From an uncultured bacterium (GTDB lineage Bacteria > Actinomycetota > Coriobacteriia > Coriobacteriales > Coriobacteriaceae), in the NCBI GenBank assembly GCA_905215065.1, contig CAJMOF010000009.1, forward strand, positions 1 to 64,000: a stretch of DNA of 64,000 nucleotides, read 5' to 3'. Position numbers and translations under genes: made by a program. This document shows, piece after piece, positions 1 through 8,517 of the stretch. The notes beneath the pieces are model-generated. The model searched no databases and was not told the origin of the DNA. It was given only the letters and a program-made list of their open reading frames with translations. Numbering within the stretch: position 1 is the stretch's first letter; each line of letters opens with the position of its first letter.

Positions 1-137
1 TCCATGCCGAAGCCATGAATTTCCTCGATACTTATGTGGAGGATAAGGATATTTTAGAAGTGGGCTTCGCGAACTTCTCAGAGGAAGGCGCCCGCCCGGA
101 GGCGGCCCTCTCGACCGTTTCGATCTGCGGGGACTGA
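1..137 (+). CDS. 3' end of an unidentified gene (partial)
   Basis: An open frame read from base 3 runs without a stop to TGA at 135-137 and encodes about 44 C-terminal residues, including DKDILEVGFANF and ending STVSICGD. The start lies outside the window. The codon pattern looks coding, but the fragment is too short for me to name a family. Bases 56-77 of this frame reappear exactly, inverted, as the loop of the hairpin at 224-291. Confidence 0.5.
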   Translation, partial: HAEAMNFLDTYVEDKDILEVGFANFSEEGARPEAALSTVSICGD

Positions 138-145
138 TATTTTTT

Positions 146-217
146 AATGTAATGGGGACTTGGCTGTTGCTGCCTTGGAGACCGCGCACCTAACTATGGT
201 CAGCCAAAATTACATTG
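146..217. repeat. imperfect inverted repeat downstream of the first gene
   Basis: AATGTAAT near 146 followed by TTGGCTG is mirrored by CAGCCAA followed by ATTACATT ending near 217. It could fold into an imperfect hairpin in the 3' region of the partial gene. No function can be assigned. Confidence 0.4.
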
Positions 218-223
218 CCGGGG

Positions 224-291
224 CCGGGGCGGGGTGCTTGGTTTTGGAAGTTCGCGAAGCCCACTTCTCAAAACCAAGCACCCCGCCCCGG
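224..291. repeat. GC-rich perfect hairpin whose loop copies the upstream gene
   Basis: Bases 224-246 and 269-291 are perfect 23-bp inverted arms (start CCGGGGCGGGG, end CCCCGCCCCGG). The 22-nt loop, 247-268, is exactly the reverse complement of coding bases 56-77, and the match stops exactly at the loop borders. In the + strand transcript the loop could pair with the 3' coding part of the same RNA. No run of T follows, so it is not a classic terminator. Confidence 0.75.
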
Positions 292-414
292 GTCTCGTCT
301 GTGTATTTCCCGCTGAGCGAGCTATAGATGCCATGCACCGATGCGCTAAAGCGGCGACTTGAAATTGGTGCTATATTTAACTCGAGTTGTTAAGTGTTAG
401 TACGGGAGTCTGAT

Positions 415-903
415 ATGGGGCTGTTCAAGAAGAAAAACCCGCAGGATGCCTTTGATCCCGATGTGTTTACCATCACGGACACGATTTTGGACCCGCCGCG
501 GTTTACGTTTTTGCCGGCTATCTACCAGGATGCCACGCGCCACAAGTGGGCCGTGCATCAGCGCGGTGCAGAGCCAAAGATATTTGACTACGCGGACGTG
601 CTGCAGTGCGAAGTGGCCGAGGCGGGCGATCCGGAGGCCGAGGAAGCGGTCTCAAAACAGGAATTTGCCCAGCGTATTCTGGCAAATCCCGCTAAGGCGG
701 CAAAAATGAACGCTGCCAAGCGTAATATGTGTCTTGGTATGGGCGTTGTTGTGGCGGTTCAGACGGGAAAAGACGAGGTTTCCAAATTAGAGATTCCCGT
801 TATGACCGACGAAGTCAAACGCGATTCAAGTCTATATAAGTCGTATCGGAATGTCGCCGAGAAGATTAAGGCCGAATTTGATGCCATGGGAGGGCTGGCC
901 TAA
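415..903 (+). CDS. hypothetical protein, 162 aa
   Basis: I do not recognise a family. The protein starts MGLFKKKNPQDAF, has no clear signal peptide, contains a short mildly hydrophobic stretch around residues 108-118 (LGMGVVVAV) and ends in a charged segment (SYRNVAEKIKAEFDAM). ATG at 415 is preferred over the upstream in-frame GTG at 394 because GGGAG at 404-408 lies six bases before it. The gene stands alone, 38 bases before the first GntR regulator. It could be a small cytoplasmic accessory protein, but nothing visible links it to the sugar locus. Confidence 0.6.
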   Translation: MGLFKKKNPQDAFDPDVFTITDTILDPPRFTFLPAIYQDATRHKWAVHQRGAEPKIFDYADVLQCEVAEAGDPEAEEAVSKQEFAQRILANPAKAAKMNAAKRNMCLGMGVVVAVQTGKDEVSKLEIPVMTDEVKRDSSLYKSYRNVAEKIKAEFDAMGGLA

Positions 904-941
904 TTTTGGTGACATACGTTTCTGAATGAGGAGTCTGTGCA

Positions 942-1709
942 ATGGCAGGCGAATCTTATGCAATTCCCCCCAAAGATCGTGCTGTTGAGGGAATTCTTTG
1001 GTATATCCAGCACCATCAGCTTGCCGGCGGCGATCGCCTGCCGGCCGAGCGCGTGCTGTGCGAAGAGATCGGCGTTTCGCGTACGGCGTTGCGCGCCGGT
1101 ATCATGCGGCTCATCTCGTGCGGAACGCTCGAGAGCCGTCGCGGATCGGGTACGTATTTGTGTCCTCCTAAGCCGCTGAACATCTTCCAGGAAACGTATA
1201 ACTTTTCCGATGCTGTGCGGACTGCCGGCCTGCATCCCTCTTCTCGTCTGGTTTCCACCGGGACCATCGAGGCGGATGAAGCGCTTGCCGACAAGCTTGG
1301 GGTGTCTGTAGGCGCTCCTTTACTCCGCATGCAACGCGTTCGACTTATCGAGGGCGAGCCGGCGTCAATCGAGACGGCTCACGTCAACCTGTCCCTGTGC
1401 CCCGCGCTTCTCGATCACGATTTTGAGTGCGAGAGCCTTTACGATGTCTTGCTCAAAGAAGGCGGCGTGCGCGTTGAGCATGGACGTGAGCATATCTCCA
1501 TCTCGCGTTTGAACGCCGAAGAGGCCGAGCTGCTCCAACAAGAAGAGGGAACGCCGGTGTTCTATGAGAGCACGATAGAATTTGATAAGGGCATGCGTTT
1601 TGTGGAGCATTGCAAATCGGTGATTTTGCCCACAAAGTTCCGCTTTGCCGATAACGGCGAAAAGAACGGCATGAGGAGCGTGGCAGGTGAACAATGGCTG
1701 AAACAATAG
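942..1709 (+). CDS. GntR/HutC-family transcriptional regulator (UTRA domain), copy 1
   Basis: The 255-aa protein has an N-terminal winged helix-turn-helix (about residues 10-78, with GDRLPAERVLCEEIGVSRTA and the wing RRGSGTYL) followed by a UTRA ligand domain to about residue 235. HutC-type regulators usually bind a sugar-phosphate or amino-acid effector and release a palindromic operator. The start has GAGGAG a few bases upstream. The last 16 bases overlap the next regulator gene, so the two are co-expressed. Position just upstream of the deglycase/PTS locus suggests that it controls that locus, where three promoters carry GGTATYAA sites. A FrlR-like role is inference. Confidence 0.88.
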   Translation: MAGESYAIPPKDRAVEGILWYIQHHQLAGGDRLPAERVLCEEIGVSRTALRAGIMRLISCGTLESRRGSGTYLCPPKPLNIFQETYNFSDAVRTAGLHPSSRLVSTGTIEADEALADKLGVSVGAPLLRMQRVRLIEGEPASIETAHVNLSLCPALLDHDFECESLYDVLLKEGGVRVEHGREHISISRLNAEEAELLQQEEGTPVFYESTIEFDKGMRFVEHCKSVILPTKFRFADNGEKNGMRSVAGEQWLKQ

Positions 1710-2407
1710 ATGCCACCCCGGTTTATATGCGCATTCGACGCCGCATCGAGGAGCGTATCGAGCGCGGTATATATCCCACGGGTTCCATGATTCCGTCCGA
1801 AAAAGACCTCGCCGAGGAATTCGGTACGACACGCTTGACCATCCGAAGTGCTGTCGATGAGCTGGTTCGGCGTGGGCAGATTCGACGCGTCCGCGGAAAG
1901 GGCGCGTTTGTGGCACAGAAAGTGCCCGTTGCGTACGAGCGAACAGGAGGCTTTCGCGAATCGGTTCGTGCTTCGGGCGGCGAGCCGTCCGTCCGTATCC
2001 TCGCGCGTTCCAAGCGTTATGCGGGCCCATATTATGCCAACCTGTTTGGCATTGCCGAGGACGATTTGCTGTATTCGATTCGGCGTTTGAACTGCGTCAA
2101 CGGCGATCCCGTATCGATTGAGACGGCGTTCATCCCGTGCCTGCTGTTCCCCACAATCGAAGATATTGACGTGTCGGTCTTCAGTTTGTACGAGACCTAT
2201 GAGATGTTGGGCCGAAAGCCGGTCATGGCACAGGAAAAGCTCGATATCGAAGCGCTGGGCGCGCGAGATGCCGGCCTGCTTGGACTGGAGCAGGGCGATC
2301 TTGCCTTGACGCTGGAGTGCGTGAGCTTCGATGCGAGCGGCCAGGCGATCGAGTACGTCAAGTCGTTTAACCGCGGCGATGCGGGTGGATATACCTATAC
2401 GTACTAG
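1694..2407 (+). CDS. GntR/HutC-family transcriptional regulator (UTRA domain), copy 2
   Basis: A 237-aa protein with the same layout as its neighbour: winged helix at about residues 8-75 (GSMIPSEKDLAEEFGTTRLT, wing RRVRGKGAFV) and a C-terminal UTRA domain. It overlaps the preceding regulator by 16 bases, so the two are translationally linked. The two proteins share family but are clearly diverged, so they may sense different ligands, for example two different Amadori products or their phosphates. Binding to the nearby GGTATYAA sites is inferred from context. Confidence 0.88.
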   Translation: MAETIDATPVYMRIRRRIEERIERGIYPTGSMIPSEKDLAEEFGTTRLTIRSAVDELVRRGQIRRVRGKGAFVAQKVPVAYERTGGFRESVRASGGEPSVRILARSKRYAGPYYANLFGIAEDDLLYSIRRLNCVNGDPVSIETAFIPCLLFPTIEDIDVSVFSLYETYEMLGRKPVMAQEKLDIEALGARDAGLLGLEQGDLALTLECVSFDASGQAIEYVKSFNRGDAGGYTYTY

Positions 2408-2492
2408 CTGGTTTTTTGCATAACGGGCTGAAAAGCTGACGGAATTTTGATTCGTTGAGCAGACTACATATACAACCTTACATGGCTCAAAA

Positions 2493-2574
2493 TCGACCGT
2501 TCGCCGATGGGGATAAATTAATCGACAAAGAGGTATCAAAAAGCCGTAACCTGTAACTGTGATTGATATCAAAT
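2493..2574 (+). promoter_or_regulatory. putative GntR operators upstream of the first SIS gene
   Basis: GGTATCAAA at 2532-2540 and the palindrome TTGATATCAA at 2563-2572 lie just before the SIS gene at 2602. The same paired arrangement, about 31-33 bases apart, recurs upstream of 8696 and 11760. A second shared block, TCGACCGTTCGCCGA at 2493-2507, is matched at 11632-11646 with one change. The palindrome sits 30 bases before the start codon, a typical repressor position. Confidence 0.65.
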
Positions 2575-2601
2575 ACTAATGATTTGTTACGAGGTGAGAC
2601 G

Positions 2602-3717
2602 ATGAAGATGCTCGATTACGTTCAGCTTGCCCATGTGCGTATGGGAGCGAACCTCGAGCGTTCGTCTGAGCTGGTAGCGCAGCTCGTTGATATTCTCCAG
2701 TCCGGTTCTTTTGACGCGCTGCGCATCGTTGCTTCGGGTTCGTCGCGCCATGCCGCCGATTGCGCCCGAGATTACCTGCAAGATACGCTGCAGATGCAGG
2801 TGTCCGTTGTGACGCCCGAGGCCTTCGTCGATTTTGAACACACCTATCCGCAGCATGCGCTCAACATCGCCGTCTCGCAGAGTGGCTATTCGACCAATAC
2901 GATTGCAGCGCTCGATTACATGCGTGCACACGATATGGCAGCAGTTGCGCTCACGGCAAACGTCGAGGCGCCCATCAAGGAGCACACTGATATCGTTCTT
3001 GACTACGGTGTGGGCGTCGAGTCAGTGGACTTTGTGACTCTGGGCGTCGAGGTCCTCGTTGAGTACCTGGTGCTCTTTGGTATTTACGGCGGTCAGGCGC
3101 GCGGAACGATTGACGCCAAGGGCGTTGCCCAGCGTTTAGACGACCTGCGCGAGGCTATCCATGCCAATGCCGTGATGTGCAAGACCGCCGAGGCATATGT
3201 CCAAGACCGCATGCTCGAGCTTTCTGAGCACATGCCCGCCATGGTCGTCGGCAACGGCCCCAACTATGGCGTTGCCGAAGAGGCGGCCCTCAAGCTGAGC
3301 GAGACCATCAAGATTCCTGCCATGCATCACGAGGGCGAGGAGTTCGTCCACGGTCCCGAGATGCAGATCGTTCCGGGTTATCTGGTGTTTATCGTCGACG
3401 ATCCGCAGGGGTCGGAGCGTCTTGCGAATATCGCCGATGCGCTGTCGAACGTTACGGCAAAAACGGTGCTGCTCACGGCCCATCCCAGGGGTAGGGCTCA
3501 CGAGGTTGCGGTGCCTCAGGTGGCTCCGCTGCTCAGCGCAATTCCCAATCTTGTGTTCTTCCAGACGATTGCGGCCATAATCGCCGAGCGTCTGAAGTCA
3601 TGGGACGTGCACCCGTATCTCGATGCTGTCTCCAAGCAAATGGAGGTCAAGGCAGAGGGCTACGAAGAGTCAGTCAATGCGCTTAAGGCCAAAGCGGCCG
3701 AGTGTTACGGAATGTAA
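2602..3717 (+). CDS. SIS-domain sugar-phosphate isomerase/deglycase (GlmS-like, GfrE-like candidate)
   Basis: A 371-aa protein made of two SIS domains. The first carries IVASGSSRHAAD near residue 45 and SQSGYSTNT near 100; the second carries GNGPNYGVAEEAALKLSET near 225 and HHEGEEFVHGPEMQ, the motif typical of GlmS isomerase-type enzymes. It lacks the glutaminase domain, so it is a stand-alone isomerase or deglycase. In the gfr operon of Salmonella a protein of this type, GfrE, cleaves glucoselysine-6-phosphate. ATG 2602 is chosen because of the strong GAGGTGAG at 2591-2598. It is followed by the FrlB-like SIS gene and PTS genes, which supports a role on a PTS-imported phosphorylated Amadori compound. 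AgaS-type aminosugar isomerase is an alternative. Confidence 0.75.
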   Translation: MKMLDYVQLAHVRMGANLERSSELVAQLVDILQSGSFDALRIVASGSSRHAADCARDYLQDTLQMQVSVVTPEAFVDFEHTYPQHALNIAVSQSGYSTNTIAALDYMRAHDMAAVALTANVEAPIKEHTDIVLDYGVGVESVDFVTLGVEVLVEYLVLFGIYGGQARGTIDAKGVAQRLDDLREAIHANAVMCKTAEAYVQDRMLELSEHMPAMVVGNGPNYGVAEEAALKLSETIKIPAMHHEGEEFVHGPEMQIVPGYLVFIVDDPQGSERLANIADALSNVTAKTVLLTAHPRGRAHEVAVPQVAPLLSAIPNLVFFQTIAAIIAERLKSWDVHPYLDAVSKQMEVKAEGYEESVNALKAKAAECYGM

Positions 3718-3777
3718 GCGGGTTTTGATGCCCGTTGGCATGGGGGATGTGGAGACAACCCCAGAAAGGAGAGACAA

Positions 3778-4839
3778 ATGAAGGAAACCGAGAAGATCGA
3801 GATCATGCATTTCGACCAGGAGGGCTACCTCGAGGACGGCAAGGCGCTCTACGAGACCGGCAAGAAGATGACCGCGCTCGCCGACAAGGTCGCCGACGAG
3901 GGCTACGACGCCGTGTTCCTGATGGGCGTCGGCGGCACCTGGGACGAGCTCATGCAGCTCGAGTACCTCATGAACAAGTTCGGCGACCGCGACCTCGAGG
4001 TCTACCTGATCCACGCCGCCGAGTGGAACGTCATGGGCCACAAGCGCATGACCGAGAAGTCCGTCGTGCTCACCGCCTCCGAGTCCGGAACCACCCCCGA
4101 GGTCCTCGAGGCCGTCAAGAAGATGAAGGAAAAGGGCATTCGCGTCTACGCCATGACCAAGCCCGAGGGCCCCATCGGCCAGGCTGTCGGCGCCGAGAAT
4201 TGCGTCAAGATGGCTTCCGATCATGGTAACGGCGGCTGCGAGATGGGCTACTACCTCGCCGACTGCTTCGGCCTGCGCCTGCTCAACCGCCGCGGCTGCT
4301 TCCCGCAGTTCGATAAGTTCATCGAGCAGACCAAGGACGTTTGGACCCACCTGGTCGACATCCGCAAGAGCTTCGAGCCGCGCGCCGAGGAGCTCGCAAA
4401 GAAGTACGCCCTGGCCCCCTACACCATGTTCATCGGCTCCGGCGCCCTGTGGGGCGAGACGATCCTGTTCTCGATGTGCATCCTGGAGGAGATGCAGTGG
4501 AAGCGCACCCGCTACATCACCTCGGCCGACTTCTTCCACGGCACCCTCGAGCTCGTGGAGCCCGGCGTCCCCGTGTTCCTGTTCATGGGCGAGGACGAGA
4601 ACCGCAAGCTCGACGAGCGCGTCCGCGCGTTCCTCAGCCGCGGCGTGACCGGCGACACCGACATCAACATCATCGACACCGCCGAGTTCGCGATCCCCGG
4701 CCTTGACGACGAGTTCCGCGTCATCGTCTCCCCGTGGATTCTGACGGTGCTCGTGACCGACCGCCTGGCTCGCTACTACGAGACGGTCACCAAGCACAAC
4801 CTCAAGTATCGTCGCTACTATCACCAGTTCGACTACTAA
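3778..4839 (+). CDS. SIS-domain deglycase, FrlB/GfrF-like (copy 1)
   Basis: A 353-aa protein. SIS motifs are GVGGTWDEL near residue 50 and TASESGTTPE near 105. The block HGTLELVEPGVPVFLFMG near residue 250 and the C-terminal YRRYYHQFDY closely resemble FrlB, which splits fructoselysine-6-phosphate into glucose-6-phosphate and lysine (similarity judged from memory of E. coli FrlB). The start follows GAAAGGAGAG by a normal spacing. PTS IIA, IIB, IIC and IID genes follow in the same direction, so the substrate is probably phosphorylated on entry. From base 3857 to the stop it is identical to the copy at 11760, while the first 79 bases differ. Confidence 0.82.
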   Translation: MKETEKIEIMHFDQEGYLEDGKALYETGKKMTALADKVADEGYDAVFLMGVGGTWDELMQLEYLMNKFGDRDLEVYLIHAAEWNVMGHKRMTEKSVVLTASESGTTPEVLEAVKKMKEKGIRVYAMTKPEGPIGQAVGAENCVKMASDHGNGGCEMGYYLADCFGLRLLNRRGCFPQFDKFIEQTKDVWTHLVDIRKSFEPRAEELAKKYALAPYTMFIGSGALWGETILFSMCILEEMQWKRTRYITSADFFHGTLELVEPGVPVFLFMGEDENRKLDERVRAFLSRGVTGDTDINIIDTAEFAIPGLDDEFRVIVSPWILTVLVTDRLARYYETVTKHNLKYRRYYHQFDY

Positions 4840-4885
4840 AGAAAACGGGTGCGGGAACGTGCCGGGCTATTGAGAGGAACACAGA

Positions 4886-5305
4886 ATGAGACAGTACATC
4901 ATCGCCAGCCATGCGCACTTCGCTACCGGCATCAAGGAGAGCGTCGAGCTGCTCTCGGGCGCGCGCGACAACGTCCACGATCTTTCGATGTTCGTCGATG
5001 ACCGCATGGACGTGGCCGAGGAGGCCCAAAAACTGCTGGCGGGCATGTCTGCCGACGACGATGTCGTTGTCTGCACCGACCTCTTTGGCGGCAGCGTCAA
5101 CAACGAGTTCACCAAGATCGTCCAGACACGTCCCCGCACGTACCTCGTTACCAACATGAACCTTCCTCTGCTCATCCAGCTGCTGTTCTCTGAAGAGTCG
5201 GCGCCGGTTGAGGAGACGATTCGCACCATCGTCGCTGCGGACGATACGCGCGTGAAGTTTGTCAACGACCTGTTGGTCGATGACGACGAGGAGGAAGAGT
5301 TCTAA
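4886..5305 (+). CDS. mannose-family PTS EIIA component (copy 1)
   Basis: A 139-aa protein of the EIIA-Man fold. The N-terminal ASHAHFATG carries His9, which aligns with the phosphorylated histidine of ManX. VCTDLFGGSVNN near residue 65 matches the conserved loop that shapes the active site. It takes phosphate from HPr and passes it to the IIB protein encoded 57 bases downstream. The C terminus is very acidic (DDDEEEEF), as in the paralogue at 12908. Fifty bases (5078-5127) are identical to that paralogue although the rest has diverged. Confidence 0.9.
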   Translation: MRQYIIASHAHFATGIKESVELLSGARDNVHDLSMFVDDRMDVAEEAQKLLAGMSADDDVVVCTDLFGGSVNNEFTKIVQTRPRTYLVTNMNLPLLIQLLFSEESAPVEETIRTIVAADDTRVKFVNDLLVDDDEEEEF

Positions 5306-5362
5306 TCCGCAGCACCTATTGACATGCCGTAAGACGGCGCAAGACCTTTGGGGGGTCACATT

Positions 5363-5845
5363 ATGATTCAGCTACTTCGCATTGACCATCGCCTGCTTCA
5401 TGGCCAGGTCGCAGTTTCCTGGGTTCAGGGCCTTGGCTCCAACTGCATTTTCTGCGTGGGCGATAAGGTCGCCAACGACCCGGTGTGGAAGACGACACTC
5501 AAGATGGGCAAGCCTGCCGGCTGCAAGCTCGTCATTAAAGATATGGAGCATGCCATCGAAGCTATCAATTCGGGCGTGACTGACAAGTACAAGATGATCA
5601 TCTGCGTCGCCACCATCGCTGAGGCAAAGCAGCTTGTTGAGGGCTGCCCGCAGATCAAGTCGGTCAACCTGGGCAACACCAAGCCGAAGGATGAGAAGCG
5701 CCCCGATGCTCGTCAGGTCTCTCGTCAGATCTTCCTGACCGCGGCCGAGGAAGCCGATGTGCGCGAGATGATGGATCGTGGCGTTGAGGTCGAGATCCGT
5801 CCTCTGGCCGATGACCCCAAGGTCGACTGCGCAAGCGTGCTCTAG
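5363..5845 (+). CDS. mannose/sorbose-family PTS EIIB component (copy 1)
   Basis: A 160-aa cytoplasmic PTS IIB. RIDHRLLHGQVAVSW at the N terminus is the family signature, and His13 in LHGQ is the phosphorylation site. ATG 5363 is preferred over an upstream in-frame TTG because the protein then begins exactly at the conserved N terminus and GGGGG lies eight bases before it. It receives phosphate from EIIA and transfers it to the sugar during IIC/IID transport. It sits between IIA and IIC in a six-gene run with the SIS deglycases. Confidence 0.9.
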   Translation: MIQLLRIDHRLLHGQVAVSWVQGLGSNCIFCVGDKVANDPVWKTTLKMGKPAGCKLVIKDMEHAIEAINSGVTDKYKMIICVATIAEAKQLVEGCPQIKSVNLGNTKPKDEKRPDARQVSRQIFLTAAEEADVREMMDRGVEVEIRPLADDPKVDCASVL

Positions 5846-5903
5846 GCGTTTGAATTCGAAGAGTCTGAGCTCTTCGTAGTGTCCTATTAGGAAAGGGGGA
5901 TGT

Positions 5904-6677
5904 ATGCTTACCCAAGCAATCCTCATCGGACTTATCGCCGCATTTGGTAAGTTCGACTACCAGCTCGGTACGCTCTATGCGTTCCGTCCCATCGTCCTGT
6001 GCCCGCTCGTGGGCCTGGTCCTGGGGGACCTGCAGTCTGGTCTCGCGATCGGTGCGAGCCTGGAGCTGCTGTTCATGGGCTCGATCTCCATCGGCGCCTA
6101 CGTGCCGCCTGATGAGACGATCGGCGGCGTGCTTGCCTGTGCCTTCGCTATCCAGCTGGGCCAGAGCACCGAGGCAGCCATCGCGCTTGCCATGCCCATC
6201 GCCACGCTGTGCCTTGCCATCAAGAACATCCTCAACGCCGCCCTGCCGATCCTGGTTGACCGCGCTGATGTCTTCTCCGGCCAGGGCAACCTTAAGGGTG
6301 TCTATGCGATGCACTTCCTGATCGGTTCCACCGGTGTCATCATGGCGTTCCTGCTGTGCTCGCTGTCGTTCTATCTGGGTGCTGACGCCATCCAGGGCAT
6401 GCTCGACTTCATCCCGCCCTTTGTCCTTGCTGGCTTCGGCGTTGCCGCCAACATCCTGCCGGCCATGGGCTTCGCCATGCTCGGCCGCCTGGTGCTCACC
6501 AAGCAGCTCGTGCCCTTCTACTTCCTGGGCTTCCTGCTGTGCTCCTACGCCAACGTGCCCGTCCTGGGCGTCGCCCTGATCGCCATCATCATCGGCATCG
6601 ACAAGTTCGACCTGCTCGGCCTGGGCGGAGCCCAGCCCCAGCTCTCCGCGGAAGGGGATGAGGACGATGACTTCTAG
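5904..6677 (+). CDS. mannose-family PTS EIIC permease (copy 1)
   Basis: A 257-aa integral membrane protein with many hydrophobic segments, including AFRPIVLCPLVGLVLGDLQ and the conserved GASLELLFMGSISIGAYVPP. With IID it forms the membrane channel of the mannose-type PTS and binds the substrate. It follows an AAAGGGGG ribosome site. The last 240 bases (from 6439) are identical to the copy at 8696, while the first 535 bases differ at many positions. The shared part is almost purely G/C-ending in its codons. It overlaps the IID start by 11 bases. Confidence 0.92.
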   Translation: MLTQAILIGLIAAFGKFDYQLGTLYAFRPIVLCPLVGLVLGDLQSGLAIGASLELLFMGSISIGAYVPPDETIGGVLACAFAIQLGQSTEAAIALAMPIATLCLAIKNILNAALPILVDRADVFSGQGNLKGVYAMHFLIGSTGVIMAFLLCSLSFYLGADAIQGMLDFIPPFVLAGFGVAANILPAMGFAMLGRLVLTKQLVPFYFLGFLLCSYANVPVLGVALIAIIIGIDKFDLLGLGGAQPQLSAEGDEDDDF

Positions 6678-7491
6678 TCCCGAGAACAAGATCACGCGCT
6701 CCGACCTCGTCAAGAGCGCCCTCAACACCGGCGCCCTGGGCATGGAGTTCTCCTGGACCTACTACAAGCAGATGAACATCGCCTTCTGCCTGATGGTCGC
6801 CAACATGCTCAAGAAGATCTACGCCGGCCGCCCCGACGACTACGCCGAGGCCCTGCACCGCCACTGCGCGTTCTTCAACATCACCGTCCAGTTCGCCCCG
6901 TTCGTCGGCGGCATCGCGATGGCCATGGAGGAGAAGGTCGCCCGCGGCGAGATCGAGCCCGAGAGCGTCAACGACGTCAAGGCCGCCCTCATGGGCCCGC
7001 TGTCCGGCATCGGCGACTCCATCTTCCTGTCGACGCTGCGCGTGGTGGCCGCCGCGGTGGGCATCAGCCTGTGCCAGGCCGGCAACCCCTTCGGCCCCAT
7101 CGCCTTCCTGCTGATCTACAACGTCCCCGGCTTCGCGCTGCGCGTCTGGGGCGCCGTCAAGGGCTACGAGCTGGGCGTGGGCTTCCTGGACGAGGCCCAG
7201 AGGACCGGCCTCATGCAGAAGGTCATGACCTGCGTGGGAATCGTGGGCGTCATGGTCGTGGGCGCCATGTGCAAGGACATGTTCTGGGCCAGCATCCCGG
7301 TGGCCATCGGCTCGGGCGAGGATGCCCAGACCCTCCAGGACATCCTGGACGGCATCATGCCCGGCATGCTCGGCATGCTCGCCTTCTGGCTGTACTACTG
7401 GCTGCTGTCCAAGAAGATCAACCCCATGGTGCTGATCGTGGCCACCATGGTCGTGGGCATCGTCGGCGCGTTCTTCGGCGTGCTGGCGTAA
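6667..7491 (+). CDS. mannose-family PTS EIID component (copy 1)
   Basis: A 274-aa PTS IID protein, with the family blocks SWTYYKQMNIAFCLMVANML, MGPLSGIGDSIFLSTLRVV and a C-terminal hydrophobic anchor. It pairs with IIC to move and release the phosphorylated sugar. ATG 6667 is preferred over ATG 6658 because AAGGGG ends only a base or two before 6658. The whole gene is base-for-base the same as 9459-10283. Codon third positions are nearly all G or C, unlike the IID at 14601. Confidence 0.92.
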   Translation: MTSSPENKITRSDLVKSALNTGALGMEFSWTYYKQMNIAFCLMVANMLKKIYAGRPDDYAEALHRHCAFFNITVQFAPFVGGIAMAMEEKVARGEIEPESVNDVKAALMGPLSGIGDSIFLSTLRVVAAAVGISLCQAGNPFGPIAFLLIYNVPGFALRVWGAVKGYELGVGFLDEAQRTGLMQKVMTCVGIVGVMVVGAMCKDMFWASIPVAIGSGEDAQTLQDILDGIMPGMLGMLAFWLYYWLLSKKINPMVLIVATMVVGIVGAFFGVLA

Positions 7492-7521
7492 GGGCCCGGC
7501 CTATTATTTGCCCCCAAGGGA

Positions 7522-7552
7522 AACGGCGACCCATTGCGGTCGCCGTTTTTTA
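7522..7552 (+). terminator. rho-independent terminator after the first PTS operon
   Basis: Perfect 10-bp stem AACGGCGACC / GGTCGCCGTT with a six-base loop, followed by a T run. It closes the operon before the EamA transporter gene. Confidence 0.88.
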
Positions 7553-7579
7553 TTACCGAAAGCTAGCTGGAGGTGCTTC

Positions 7580-8470
7580 GTGATTCGATCTGACAATCCA
7601 CCCGACAATGGCGTGAGCGGGGCGATGTATCTATTTGGCACGGCGCTCTTGTGGAGCTTTATCGGCATCCTCGTTCACGCCAATTCGCAGTCAGCTCTTT
7701 TGATCGGTGCCGTCACGGCAATATTTATGGCACTCTTTATCCTGCTCGTCGGCAGGCCTGTCCTCCGCGTCAGCCGTCTTATTGCCCTTGTGGCCGTCTG
7801 CAACTTCGTGACGGGCACCACGTTTAACTTTGCCAACCAGCTCACGACGGTCGGTAACGCAATCGTTTTGCAGTACACCTCGATGATTTTCGTTATCGTG
7901 TATCAATCGCTCGCAACACACACGTTGCCCTCGCCTGCGAAGATTGCCTCCGTGGTGGTTGCTTTTACGGGTATGGGACTTTTCTTTTTGGGTGATTTGA
8001 GTCCCGAGGGCATGCTCGGCAACCTGCTTGCCATCATTTCGGGCGCCACCTTTGGGCTGTGCTTCTTTTTGAACTCTCGCCCCGATGCGTCGCCCATGGT
8101 GTCCTCGCTCATCTCCTGCGGTATCTCGATGCTGCCGATCGTCTATTTTGCTGGTGCCCTAGACTCCGTGAGACCATTTGAGTGGGGACTCATGCTGGTG
8201 CATGGCCTTTTTTGCAGTGGTCTTGCGAGCGTGCTGTATGCCAAGGGGATTGCGCGCACCAACGCGTTTGCGGCCAACTTGGTCTGCATGAGCGAGGTCG
8301 TGCTCGCTCCCTGCTGGTCGGCGCTCCTCTTTGGCGAGGTCTTTCACTGGAATGAGTTTTTGGGCGCGGCGATTATCGTTTTGGTGATTGTAGCCAACTT
8401 GGCATCCGATGCCTTTGGCGATGGCTTTCTGGTGGCGCTTGTCCGCCATCGAAACAAAGAGCGTGCCTGA
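7580..8470 (+). CDS. EamA/DMT-family transporter
   Basis: A 296-aa protein of about ten hydrophobic helices in two similar halves, as in the drug/metabolite (EamA) exporters. The first repeat contains the helix YLFGTALLWSFIGILV, and the second half has FFLGDLSPEGMLGNLLAIIS. GTG 7580 is chosen because GGAGGTG precedes it at 7569-7575 and the upstream frame overlaps the terminator. The substrate is unknown; such proteins export amino acids, nucleotides or small metabolites. It lies between two PTS clusters but is separated from the first by a terminator. Export of a released amino acid is possible but unproven. Confidence 0.85.
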   Translation: MIRSDNPPDNGVSGAMYLFGTALLWSFIGILVHANSQSALLIGAVTAIFMALFILLVGRPVLRVSRLIALVAVCNFVTGTTFNFANQLTTVGNAIVLQYTSMIFVIVYQSLATHTLPSPAKIASVVVAFTGMGLFFLGDLSPEGMLGNLLAIISGATFGLCFFLNSRPDASPMVSSLISCGISMLPIVYFAGALDSVRPFEWGLMLVHGLFCSGLASVLYAKGIARTNAFAANLVCMSEVVLAPCWSALLFGEVFHWNEFLGAAIIVLVIVANLASDAFGDGFLVALVRHRNKERA

Positions 8471-8517
8471 TGGGATACGTCTGCCGTTTACGGTAAAAAA
8501 CACCCCGCTGAGCGAGT

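Noticed and set aside
224..291. Retron or other reverse-transcribed element
   Set aside because: A long hairpin alone is not enough; there is no reverse transcriptase gene in the window.
394..414. Upstream GTG start for the first complete gene
   Set aside because: No ribosome site precedes it, whereas the ATG at 415 has GGGAG at good spacing.
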